From: Actinomadura sp. WMMA1423
Lineage (GTDB): Bacteria; Actinomycetota; Actinomycetes; Streptosporangiales; Streptosporangiaceae
Reading direction: 5' to 3'
Length of the DNA: 64,000 nucleotides
Assembly (NCBI RefSeq): GCF_006547145.1
Contig: NZ_CP041244.1
Location: 5,704,001 to 5,768,000, forward strand
Shown in pieces: positions 31,584-39,900 of the stretch (the first letter of the stretch is position 1; each line of letters begins with the position of its first letter). The position numbers and the translations under genes were made by a program. The notes under the pieces are model-generated. The model saw only the letters and a program-made list of their open reading frames with translations. It did not search any database and was not told the origin of the DNA.

Positions 31584-32864
31584 TCAGCCGGTGGTGCCGG
31601 TCCAGGTGGCGGGGATGTGGGCCACGCGGACGCGCTGCGGGTGGTCGCCGACGGGCACGGAGGTGATCTTCTGGCCGGTGCCGAAGTCGATGGCCGTGAC
31701 CTGGTCGGCGCCGCTCTCGGAGATGACGCAGGCGCGGCCGTCGCCGCTGACCGTCGCCCAGTAGGGCTTGGACGCGGTGACCAGCGGGCCCTCCTGGAGG
31801 GTGGAGCGGTTGACGATGGTGGCGTAGTCGTCCATGGTCCCGGCGACGCAGAGCTTGCCGCCGTCGGGACTCATCGACAGGCCGTGGTGGCGCGAGTCGT
31901 TGACGAAGGTCTTGCGGTCGTCGCTGGTGGCCGGGTTCTTGGGCAGGGTCTTGATCCGGGTGATCTTGTCGGTGGCCACGTCGTACTCCACGAGGCCGTT
32001 GAAGAACGAGACCTGGAAGTACAGCTTCGACTCGTCCGGCGAGAACACCGCGGGCCGGATCGCGTTCGACAGGTCCTTGCGGCCGAAGGCGTCCAGGCGC
32101 GAGCGCATGTCGATGGTCTTGACGACCTTGAAGGTGGACGCGTCGGCGACGGTGATGTGGCGGTCGCCCTTGGTCCAGTCCTGGGACGGGTCGTCGAGGT
32201 CGGTCTCGACGTTCCCGATGGACATGTTCACGATGTACTTGCCGTCTTTGGTGAAGATGTTCTCGTGGGGCTTGTCGCCGGTGCCGAACGAGCCGAGCTG
32301 CTTGCCGGTGTTGATGTCCAGGACGTGGACGACCTTGCCGAGCGAGGCCGACACCGCGACCCGCGTCCCGTCGGGGGAGACGGACATGTGGTCGGCGCGG
32401 TACCCGGAGACGGCGAACCGCCACTTGACCTTGCCGGTGGCGAGGTCGATGGAGACGACGTCGCCGAAGCTGGGCCGCGAGGCGACCAGGGCGGTGCCGT
32501 CGGGGGTGGAGTACAGGTCGTCGACGAGCTGGTCGTGGCCCTCGCCGGCGGTGGCCCGGATGCCGAGGTAGACGGCCAGGTTGATCGGGTTGAGGTAGAT
32601 CGCGGTGAGGCGCTGGCTCTTGTCGGGGATGACGTTGATCCGGCCGATCTTGGCGAAGTCGCCGCTGGACTTGATGACGTCGGCGGTGCCTTCCCAGTTG
32701 TTGCCGACGAACATGACCTCGCGCAGGGGGGCGGCGTGGGCGGAGGTCGCGGAGACGGCGGGCGCGATGGCGCCGGCGGCCAGGACGGCCGCCGCGGCGA
32801 TGCTCCGCAGGCGACGGCGCCGACTGGCGGGGCGCGGCCGGGCAGGGGTGGTCGCAGCGTGCAT
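31584..32864 (-). CDS. Secreted YncE-like beta-propeller protein
   Basis: A 426-aa exported protein. A basic N-terminus with consecutive arginines (SRRRRLRS) precedes a hydrophobic stretch and a signal cleavage at SAHA, about residue 47. The mature part is a WD/YVTN-type propeller: YSTPDGTALVAS, MSVSPDGTRVAVS, AVFSPDESKLYFQ, GLSMSPDGGKLCVA and ATVSGDGRACVIS mark successive blades. These proteins often act as surface or periplasmic ligand binders; no enzyme motif is visible. ATG 32864 is supported by GGGAGAAG just upstream. It is monocistronic. Confidence 0.85.
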   Translation of the reverse strand: MHAATTPARPRPASRRRRLRSIAAAAVLAAGAIAPAVSATSAHAAPLREVMFVGNNWEGTADVIKSSGDFAKIGRINVIPDKSQRLTAIYLNPINLAVYLGIRATAGEGHDQLVDDLYSTPDGTALVASRPSFGDVVSIDLATGKVKWRFAVSGYRADHMSVSPDGTRVAVSASLGKVVHVLDINTGKQLGSFGTGDKPHENIFTKDGKYIVNMSIGNVETDLDDPSQDWTKGDRHITVADASTFKVVKTIDMRSRLDAFGRKDLSNAIRPAVFSPDESKLYFQVSFFNGLVEYDVATDKITRIKTLPKNPATSDDRKTFVNDSRHHGLSMSPDGGKLCVAGTMDDYATIVNRSTLQEGPLVTASKPYWATVSGDGRACVISESGADQVTAIDFGTGQKITSVPVGDHPQRVRVAHIPATWTGTTG

Positions 32865-33088
32865 GCTTGCTTCTCCCAGGGGGGTGGGTCGCCCGGGGGC
32901 GGGCGGGAACGCGGAACCTTTCCGCGTCCGTGCCGACGCCTGCGGCGACGGGCGGGGGCCCTTCCGCGCGTACCGCGGCGTCGGTGGCGCGGTGATGTCG
33001 GTCGCGGGCGTGGCCCTCGGATTCCGCCGGCCTTGTGGGCCGCGTGGGAATCCACCCAAATCCGAACATCACCGTATTCAGACTTTGG

Positions 33089-33102
33089 TTACTGGATAGT
33101 AA
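33089..33102. promoter_or_regulatory. TTACTGGATAGTAA inverted repeat upstream of the beta-propeller gene
   Basis: TTACT (33089-33093) and AGTAA (33098-33102) form a short palindrome in an AT-richer patch. It lies 225 nt upstream of the leftward propeller gene and inside a 396-bp gene-free stretch (32865-33260). It may mark the promoter or a regulator site. I see no coding capacity in this stretch. Confidence 0.35.
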
Positions 33103-33219
33103 GCAGGGGTGGCGTGCGCCGCAAGACCCGAACTCGGGGGATTTCTTGTCACCTGGTGGCGGAATGCATGGGCAGACCGAAACCGCCCTGCTGAAGGGCC
33201 GATAAGGACCCACGGGCAG

Positions 33220-33238
33220 CCGGAGGGCGGCCCTCCGG
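33220..33238 (-). terminator. Hairpin downstream of the HPF gene
   Basis: CCGGAGGG (33220-33227) pairs with CCCTCCGG (33231-33238), followed toward the gene by a second GC-rich palindromic run at about 33241-33260. It lies 22 nt after the stop of the leftward hibernation factor gene. Confidence 0.5.
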
Positions 33239-33260
33239 GCCGGGCCGGATCCGGGCCCGG

Positions 33261-34064
33261 CTAGGCGGGGATGATCAGGCCGTAATGGCCGTCGTAGCGG
33301 TGGTAGAGGACGTTGCCCCGCCCCGTCCCGGCGTCGCGGAAGAACACCCAGCGCAGGCCGGCCTCCTCCAGGTGCTCGATCGCCTCCCGCACGGTCAGCC
33401 TGGGCGCCGGACGGGGGTTTACCGTCAGCGGGACGGCCCGGGGCTTGCCCACCTGCTCGCGCGGGGTCGCCTGCGCCAGCCGGTACCCGTGGTCGGCCGG
33501 GTAGATGACGCTGTCCTCACCCGTCTCGATGTCGCGGAACAGCAGGAACCCGTAGTCCAGCACCTCCATGTCGAAGGCCGCCTCGTCGGGCGTCTCTGCC
33601 GTCAGGGTGAACGACTTGTGCCGGATCAGCTCCCGCTCCTCCGGCGGGCGCGGGTAGTAGTCCGGGCGGTGCGTCGGCTCGGCTCCGTGCCGCCACTCGT
33701 GCGGGCCCGTCGCGGGGCTCGACGGATAGGCGCCGCGGCGGGCCTCCCAGTGCCGGGAGACCCGGTCGAGCCGGTTCAGCAGCCGGTCGTGGAGCCGGTC
33801 GATGGCCTCGGACATGGTCGGCGCCGCCACCTGCGCCCGGACGAGGCGGCCGTTGACGTCCAGGTTGGCCTGGGCCGTCGCGGGCCGCTCCACCGCCGGA
33901 TCCGGCGACACGGCGAGCTTCACGCGTGCGAACAGCACGGGCTCCGGCGCATGCCGGAACACCGCGCTCACCTTGGTGCGCGCGTAGTCGGTGGAGCCCT
34001 CCGGCACGCTTCCCCGATGCTCCACGGCCACCTCGGGCTCGGCGCTGGTCGTCGACCGGTCCAT
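33261..34064 (-). CDS. hpf: Long ribosome hibernation factor (RaiA/HPF family) with two C-terminal domains, DATIN/Rv0079-like
   Basis: A 267-aa protein. Residues about 10-110 resemble the RaiA/HPF ribosome-binding domain. Two copies of the S30EA/HPF C-terminal domain follow: 146-198 (IRHKSFTLTAETPDEAAFDM, FLLFRDIETGEDSVIYPADHGYRL) and 210-266 (RLTVREAIEHLEEAG, WVFFRDAGTGRGNVLYHRYDGHYGLI). Ordinary long HPF has one such domain, which dimerises 100S ribosomes. The duplicated form resembles the mycobacterial dormancy protein Rv0079. It follows DUF1918 by 76 nt on the same strand, below a DosR-like box. It should inactivate ribosomes in non-growing cells. Confidence 0.85.
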   Translation of the reverse strand: MDRSTTSAEPEVAVEHRGSVPEGSTDYARTKVSAVFRHAPEPVLFARVKLAVSPDPAVERPATAQANLDVNGRLVRAQVAAPTMSEAIDRLHDRLLNRLDRVSRHWEARRGAYPSSPATGPHEWRHGAEPTHRPDYYPRPPEERELIRHKSFTLTAETPDEAAFDMEVLDYGFLLFRDIETGEDSVIYPADHGYRLAQATPREQVGKPRAVPLTVNPRPAPRLTVREAIEHLEEAGLRWVFFRDAGTGRGNVLYHRYDGHYGLIIPA

Positions 34065-34140
34065 GAGATCCCCCCGTTGCGCTACTGCCTCGCGTGCTTC
34101 CTCTGCCTCGCCTGCTCTCCCGCCTGCCGCTCCGCCGGTC

Positions 34141-34344
34141 CTAGTGCCTCGACCACTCGGCCGGCTGGTGCTCGATGGTGGAGTCCGAGGACGGGTAGAA
34201 GGTGCTCTCGTGGCCGTCGTCCCACCGCACCAGGTAGGGCGGCTCCCCGTCCCGCCCGTGCACCTCGAGGATCTCGGCCGTGCGGCCCGGGTCGCCCACG
34301 TGGTGCCCGTGGATGATCAGCCGGTCGCCTTCGCTGGCTCGCAT
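34141..34344 (-). CDS. DUF1918 small protein
   Basis: A 67-aa protein, complete for the family: MRASEGDRLIIHGHHVGDPG then AEILEVHGRDGEPPYLVRWDDGHESTFYP. DUF1918 proteins are SH3-like small proteins often found among mycobacterial dormancy and redox-stress genes; function is unknown. It is the first gene of a leftward pair with the hibernation factor. A DosR-like palindrome lies 61 nt upstream. Confidence 0.9.
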   Translation of the reverse strand: MRASEGDRLIIHGHHVGDPGRTAEILEVHGRDGEPPYLVRWDDGHESTFYPSSDSTIEHQPAEWSRH

Positions 34345-34404
34345 CGTGTCCCCCTCACGTCGCGCTGAGTACCCATCGTGGGGTCCTGTGGCAGGGCATC
34401 ACCA

Positions 34405-34418
34405 GGGCCGAAGGTCCA
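34405..34418. promoter_or_regulatory. DosR-box-like palindrome GGGCCGAAGGTCCA
   Basis: GGGCCGAAGGTCC (34405-34417) sits in the divergent gap between DUF1918 (start 34344) and the PRPP synthetase-like gene (start 34566). It shares the core CGAAGGTCC with the boxes at 43609 and 46593. The mycobacterial DosR site has GGGAC-N4-GTCCC form. Confidence 0.6.
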
Positions 34419-34565
34419 TATCCCTCCAGGTCAGCCATATCCAGACAGGCAAGTCGTTATGCGGAGGTTCGGGCTATCCGGCGGCGGGAGGGGAAGGACT
34501 CAGGCAGCGGTGAAGACGCCGGGGAGCAGGGAAGCCCGGGGGAGTGGCCGACGGCGGGAGGGGCG

Positions 34566-35516
34566 ATGTCCAGCCGGATCACGATGTCGACCCGGATCGT
34601 GTCGGGGACGGCCCATCCGGGGCTCGCCGCCGCGGTCGCGGCCATGCTGGGCACCAGGCCGGTGCCCTGCGACGTGGAGAGGTTCCCCGACGGCGAACTG
34701 CGGCCGGTCGTGGACGGCGTGCAGGGCGGGGACGCGTACGTGGTGCAGCCCACCGGGCCCGCGGTCGACGACCACCTTGTCGAGCTGCTGCTGCTCCTGG
34801 ACGCGTGCCGCCGGGGCGGCGCGAAGACCGTCACCGCGGTCGTCCCGTACTTCGGGTACGCCCGGCAGGACCGCCGGGGCCGGGCCGGGCAGGCGGTGGG
34901 TGCCCGGGTGGCCGTCGACGCGCTGGCCTCGGCGGGGGCGGACCGGCTGATCGTGGTGGAACCGCACACCGTCGCACTGGAGGCCATGGCGCCGATCCCG
35001 GTGGAGATGCTGACGGCCGTGCCGATCCTGGCCGGCGCGCTGGCGGAGCTGACGCCGGAGGCGGCCGTTCTGGTGGCGCCCGACCTCGGCGCGGTCAAGC
35101 CGGCCGAGCACTACGCGCGGCTGCTGCGGCGGCCGGTCGCCGTGGTGCGCAAGACGCGGGTGTCCGGCGAGCGGGTGCACGCCGAGGAACTCGTCGGCGA
35201 CGTGGCGGGCCGGCCCGCGGTGATCGTGGACGACATGATCAGCACCGGCGGGACGATCGAGGCGGCCGTGCGCGTCCTGCTCGCGCACGGCGCCGCCCCC
35301 GACATCACCGTGGCCGCGGCTCACGGGCCGCTGGTGGCGGCCGCATGGGACCGGCTCGACCGGCTTCCGATCCGCTGCCTGCTGACCACCGACACGCTCC
35401 CGGCGGGAGAGACACGGGCGTCGTCGCGGGTCCGTTCCGTGGGTCCGCTGATCGCCGACGCCATCGGCCGCCTGCAGCGCGGCCAGTCCCTCGGCTCCCT
35501 GATGGTGCGCGGCTGA
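34566..35516 (+). CDS. Divergent ribose-phosphate pyrophosphokinase (PRPP synthetase-like)
   Basis: A 316-aa protein with the full two-domain PRPP synthetase layout: VERFPDGELRPVV, VPYFGYARQDRR (ATP loop) and the PRPP loop VIVDDMISTGGTI. Several normally fixed residues are changed. The DLHAGQIQGFF metal-binding segment reads VEPHTVALEAM (E132, H134), and the SPDAGGV segment reads APDLGAVK. It is therefore a paralogue, not the housekeeping Prs, and may act on a modified sugar phosphate or resemble class III enzymes. ATG 34584 is a possible alternative start. It is divergent from the DUF1918-HPF pair. Confidence 0.85.
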   Translation: MSSRITMSTRIVSGTAHPGLAAAVAAMLGTRPVPCDVERFPDGELRPVVDGVQGGDAYVVQPTGPAVDDHLVELLLLLDACRRGGAKTVTAVVPYFGYARQDRRGRAGQAVGARVAVDALASAGADRLIVVEPHTVALEAMAPIPVEMLTAVPILAGALAELTPEAAVLVAPDLGAVKPAEHYARLLRRPVAVVRKTRVSGERVHAEELVGDVAGRPAVIVDDMISTGGTIEAAVRVLLAHGAAPDITVAAAHGPLVAAAWDRLDRLPIRCLLTTDTLPAGETRASSRVRSVGPLIADAIGRLQRGQSLGSLMVRG

Positions 35517-35565
35517 CGCGCCGGAGCCCCTCGGCGGGACCCCGCACGGAGGCCGGGCGGGCCGG

Positions 35566-35700
35566 GCCTCCCGGTCTTACCCGCGCTCGACGGTCGTTCA
35601 GCCTGTCCGCCTGCCCGGCGGCCAGGATGTTGACGGCGGCGTTGACGTCCCGGTCGGGGACCGCTCCGCGGTCTCCGCCGGGTATGCGCCGTCCTTCGAT
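35566..35700 (-). pseudogene. Remnant of a TnpB (IS200/IS605-IS607 OrfB) C-terminus
   Basis: Read on the minus strand, 35700 to about 35566 gives ...AVPDRDVNAAVNILAAGQADR then LNDRRARVRPGG. DRDVNAAVNILAAG is the RuvC-III/C-terminal motif of TnpB proteins in actinobacteria, followed by the usual RVRPG end. No in-frame zinc ribbon, RuvC-I/II or start codon remains in the gap, and PRPP synthetase coding sequence lies just beyond. It is a decayed scar of an insertion sequence. No TnpA or terminal structure was recognised. Confidence 0.75.
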
Positions 35701-35735
35701 CGGCTCAATATCCGGCCTCTCGCGCAGACAGTGGA

Positions 35736-35762
35736 CATGTTGCTACTTACAGTGACAACATG
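35736..35762. promoter_or_regulatory. CATGTTG...CAACATG inverted repeat before the serine hydrolase
   Basis: CATGTTG (35736-35742) and CAACATG (35756-35762) are perfect 7-bp arms 13 bp apart, ending 14 nt before the serine hydrolase start. TetR-type operators have this form. The patch is distinctly AT-richer than its surroundings. Confidence 0.5.
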
Positions 35763-35776
35763 CTGATCATAAGGAA

Positions 35777-36976
35777 ATGCACGCGTACTCGAGGCATCGC
35801 CCTCGCTGCCCTTTGGCCCTCACCATCGGGATGAACCTGGCCGGGGGCGCGACAGCGGCCGTCCAGCGAACGCGCGGGACCGGCGGCGACGGGTCGGGGA
35901 AGGCACTCCAGGCCGTCCTGGACGAGGCCGTGCGAGAGGGCGCTCCAGGCGCGCTCGCCCAGTCGCGCACGCCCCACCGGACCCTGAACCTCTCCAGCGG
36001 GGTCGCCGACCTCGTCACCCGGAGGCCGCCGCGGGCGGACATGAAGTTCCGGATCGCCAGCATCACCAAGACGTTCGTGGCGACCGTGATCCTGCAGCTC
36101 GTCGCCGAACGGCGGCTGCGCCTGGACGACACCGTCGCCGAGGTGATCCCCGGTGTCGTCGAGGGCAACGGGTACCAGCCCGACAAGATCACCATGCGCA
36201 TGCTGCTCGATCACACCAGCGGCGTCGCCGACTACACCCAGAACCCCCGCATCGAGGAGATCGCGATCTCCGATCCGCGGCACGACTTCACCCTGCGTGA
36301 ACTGGCGGAGGCCGGGCTGGAGTACCCGCCCGACTTCCCGCCCGGCACCTCCTGGCGCTACTCCGACACCGACTACGCGCTGCTCGGCATGGTCATCCAG
36401 AGCGTCACCGGCCGGACGTACGTCCACGAGATCACGAAGCGGATCATCCGGCCGCTCCACCTGCGCAGCACCTACTTCCCGGGCACGAACCCGCGGATCC
36501 GCGGACCGCACCTGAACGGGTACACGCCGGTGCAGGAGGGGGACCCGACGCGACTGAGGGACACCACCGAGGTCAACACCACCTTCGCTCGCGCCTCAGG
36601 CGACCTGATCTCCACGGTCGGCGACCTCGACCGGTTCGACTCGGCCCTGCTGGCCGGACGGCTCCTGCCCGGACGGCTCCTGCGGGCGATGCTCCGTCCC
36701 GTCCCTGGATCGCAGCCCTACCCCGGCAGCGACATGTTCCGCTACGGACTCGGGACGGTCATCGCCACGACCCCGTGTGGCGTGAAGGTGTACGGCAACG
36801 GGGGGACCCTGGACGGCTGGGAGACCTGGATGGGCGCCACCCGGGGCGGGCGGCACGCGATGTCGTTCGTCTTCACCACCGACGCCGTCAACCAGGTCCA
36901 GCTCACCACTCAGGCGGTGATCGCCGAGTACTGCCCGGACGCCGCCGCGGGCACCCAGGCTCACGCCGCGCCGTAG
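35777..36976 (+). CDS. Class C beta-lactamase-related serine hydrolase (D-Ala-D-Ala carboxypeptidase family)
   Basis: A 399-aa penicillin-binding fold enzyme. SITK carries the nucleophile of the SxxK motif, YSDTDYALLG is the second motif (usually YxN, here YSD), and GNGGTLDGW replaces the HxG/KTG triad. Such proteins hydrolyse D-amino-acid peptides, esters or beta-lactams outside the cell. The N-terminus is basic then mildly hydrophobic, so export is possible but the signal is weak. The ATG at 35777 has a poorly spaced GGA; ATG 35831 is an alternative. Its 3' end overlaps the hydantoinase gene by 16 nt. Confidence 0.85.
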   Translation: MHAYSRHRPRCPLALTIGMNLAGGATAAVQRTRGTGGDGSGKALQAVLDEAVREGAPGALAQSRTPHRTLNLSSGVADLVTRRPPRADMKFRIASITKTFVATVILQLVAERRLRLDDTVAEVIPGVVEGNGYQPDKITMRMLLDHTSGVADYTQNPRIEEIAISDPRHDFTLRELAEAGLEYPPDFPPGTSWRYSDTDYALLGMVIQSVTGRTYVHEITKRIIRPLHLRSTYFPGTNPRIRGPHLNGYTPVQEGDPTRLRDTTEVNTTFARASGDLISTVGDLDRFDSALLAGRLLPGRLLRAMLRPVPGSQPYPGSDMFRYGLGTVIATTPCGVKVYGNGGTLDGWETWMGATRGGRHAMSFVFTTDAVNQVQLTTQAVIAEYCPDAAAGTQAHAAP

Positions 36977-39900
36977 CCGCCGCCGCCCGGCGTCTCGATG
37001 ACGAAGACGTCTCCGGCCTCGACGGGCAGCGAGTCGCAGCCCTCCATCGGCGTCACGGAGCCGTCGGCGCGCTCCACCCATTGCCGTCCCGCCGCACCTG
37101 GCCCGCCTCCGGCCATCCCGTACGGCGGGACGCGCCGGTGCCCGCAAAGCGTGGTCACCGTCATCGGCTCCAGGAAGCGGATGCGGCGCCGCCCGCCGTC
37201 GCCGCCGCGCCACCGGCCCGTCCCGCCGCTCCCGCGCCGGATCGCGAACCCCTCCAGCAGGACGGGGTAGCGCCACTCCAGGACCTCGGGGTCGGTGAGC
37301 CGGGAGTTGGTCATGTGGGTCTGGACGACGTCGGCGCCGTCGAAGCCGTCCCCGGCGCCGGATCCGCTGGCCACCGTCTCGTAGTACTGGTGGCGCTCGT
37401 TGCCGAAGGTGACGTTGTTCATCGTGCCGGAGCCCTCCGCCATCACCCCCAGCGCCGCGTACAGGGCGCCGGTCACGGCCTGGGACGTCTCGACGTTGCC
37501 CGCGGCCACGGCCGCCGGATACCGCGGCGCGAGCATCGAGCCCGGCGGGATCCGCACGTGGAGCGGGGCGAGGCAGCCGGCGTTCAGCGGGATCTCCTCG
37601 GCCACCAGCGTGCGGAACACGTACAGCACCGCGGCCATCGCCACCGACGACGGCGCGTTGAAGTTGCCGTCGCACTGGGGCGAGGTCCCCGTGAAGTCGA
37701 TCTCCGCCGTCCGGGCGCGGCGGTCGACGCGGACCGCGACCCTGATGACGGCGCCGTTGTCGAGTTCGTAGGCGCGGGAGCCGTCGCGCAGCGCCGTGAT
37801 CACCTGGCGGACCGCCTCCTCCGCGTTGTCCTTGACGTGCCGCATGTAGGCGTGCACGACGTCCAGCCCGAAGTGGCGCACCATGTCGCGCAGCTCGCGG
37901 ACGCCCTTCTCGTTGGCGGCGATCTGGGCGCGCAGGTCGGCGAGGTTGTCGAGCGGGTTGCGGGAGGGGTGCGGCGCCGAGCGCAGCAGCTCGACCGTCT
38001 CTTCCTCCCGGAGCGCGCCGTCCTCGACGAGGAGCCAGTTGTCGATCAGGACGCCCTCCTCCTCCACGCGCTCGCTGAAGGCGGGCATGGACCCCGGCGT
38101 GATGCCGCCGATCTCGGCGTGGTGGCCCCGGGACGCGACGAAGAACGAGATGCCGGCGGCGGCCCCGGCCCCGCCGGACCCGGCGTCCCCGAGGAAGACG
38201 GGAGTGACGACCGTGACGTCCGGCAGGTGGGTCCCCCCGTGGTAGGGGTCGTTCAGCGCGTACACCTCGCCCGGCCGCATGCCCCCGGCGGCCCGCCGCC
38301 GCCTGATCAGCTCCTTGATGGACGCCCCCATCGAGCCGAGGTGCACCGGGATGTGCGGGGCGTTGGCGATGAGGTCGCCGCCCGCGTCGAAGATCGCGCA
38401 GGAGAAGTCCAGCCGCTCCTTGATGTTGACCGAGTGCGCCGTGCTCCGCAGCCGGACGCCCATCTGCTCGGCGATCGACATGAACAGGTTGTTGAAGATC
38501 TCCAGCATGACGGGGTCGGCGCGGGTGCCGACGGCGTGCTCGCCCGGCCGGGACTCCACCCGGGTGAGCAGCAGGTGGCCGAGGTCGTTCACCGCCGCCC
38601 GCCAGCCGGGGTCGACGACGGTCGTGGCGTTGGCCTCCACGATGATCGCCGGGCCCGGGACGGTGTCGCCGGGGCGCAGCCGTTCCCGCGGGTGCAGCTC
38701 GACGTCCCGCCACTCGCCGTCGACGTGCATCGGGACGCGCTCCGCTCCGGCCGGGCCTTCGCCGCCCCCGTCGGCCGGCGCCGCCCCGGCCGGCGCCGTC
38801 CCGGCCGGCGCCGCTTCCGCCGAGGCCGCCCCGGACGACGCGGCCTCCACCGACACGGCCTCCACGACGATCTGCTTGTCCCGCATGAGGAAGGAGAACC
38901 GCCGCTGGTAGATCTCCTCGAACTCGGCGACCATCGCCCCCACCTCACCGGCCCGCACGAGCAGGGCGGTGTCGGTGCCCGCGTAGCGCAGATGAGCGCG
39001 GTGCACGACGTGCTCGGCGTCCAGGCCCTCGCCGCGCAGCTCGGAGCGCGCGTCGCCCTCCAGCCTCCCGAGGACCGCGTCCAGTTCGGGCAGCAGTTCC
39101 TCGCTCAGCGGAGCCTCCACCGCGTGCTCCCGCATGGCGGTGACGTCCGCCAGCCCCATCCCGTACGCCGACAGCACCCCCGCCAGCGGATGGATCAGCA
39201 CCTGCCGCATGCCGAGCGCGTCGGCGACCGCGCACGCGTGCTGGCCGCCCGCGCCGCCGAAGGTGGCCAGCGCGTAGCCGGTGACGTCGTAGCCGCGCTG
39301 GACGGAGATCTTCTTGATCGCGTTGGCCATGTTCGCCACCGCGATGCGCAGGAATCCGGCCGCGACGTCCTCGGGCGGGCGGCCGTCGCCGATCCCGGCG
39401 GCCAGGGCGGCGAAGCGGTCCCGGACGACCGCGGCGTCCAGGGGATGGTCGCCGTCCGGACCGAAGACGTGCGGGAAGTGCTCGGGCCGGATCCGCCCCA
39501 GCATGACGTTGGCGTCGGTGACGGTCAGCGGGCCGCCGCGCCGGTAGGAGGCGGGCCCGGGGTCGGCGCCGGCGGAGTCGGGGCCGACCCGGTACCGGCC
39601 GCCGTCGAAGCGCAGCACCGATCCGCCGCCGGCCGCGACCGTGTGGATGCTCAGCATCGGCGCCCGCATCCGCACCCCCGCGACCTGCGTCTCGTACTGG
39701 CGCTCGAACTCGCCCGCGTAGTGCGAGACGTCGGTGGACGTCCCGCCCATGTCGAAGCCGATGACGCGCCGCAGGCCCGCCGCGGCCGACGTGCGCGCCA
39801 TGCCGACGATGCCGCCCGCCGGGCCGGACAGGATCGAGTCCTTGCCGCGGAAGCCGTGCGCCTCGGTGAGGCCGCCGCTGGACTGCATGAACATGATCGG

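Noticed and set aside
35517..35776. Gap considered as an intact insertion sequence
   Set aside because: Only the last ~45 codons of a TnpB-like frame are recognisable, and no ends, target duplication or TnpA were seen.
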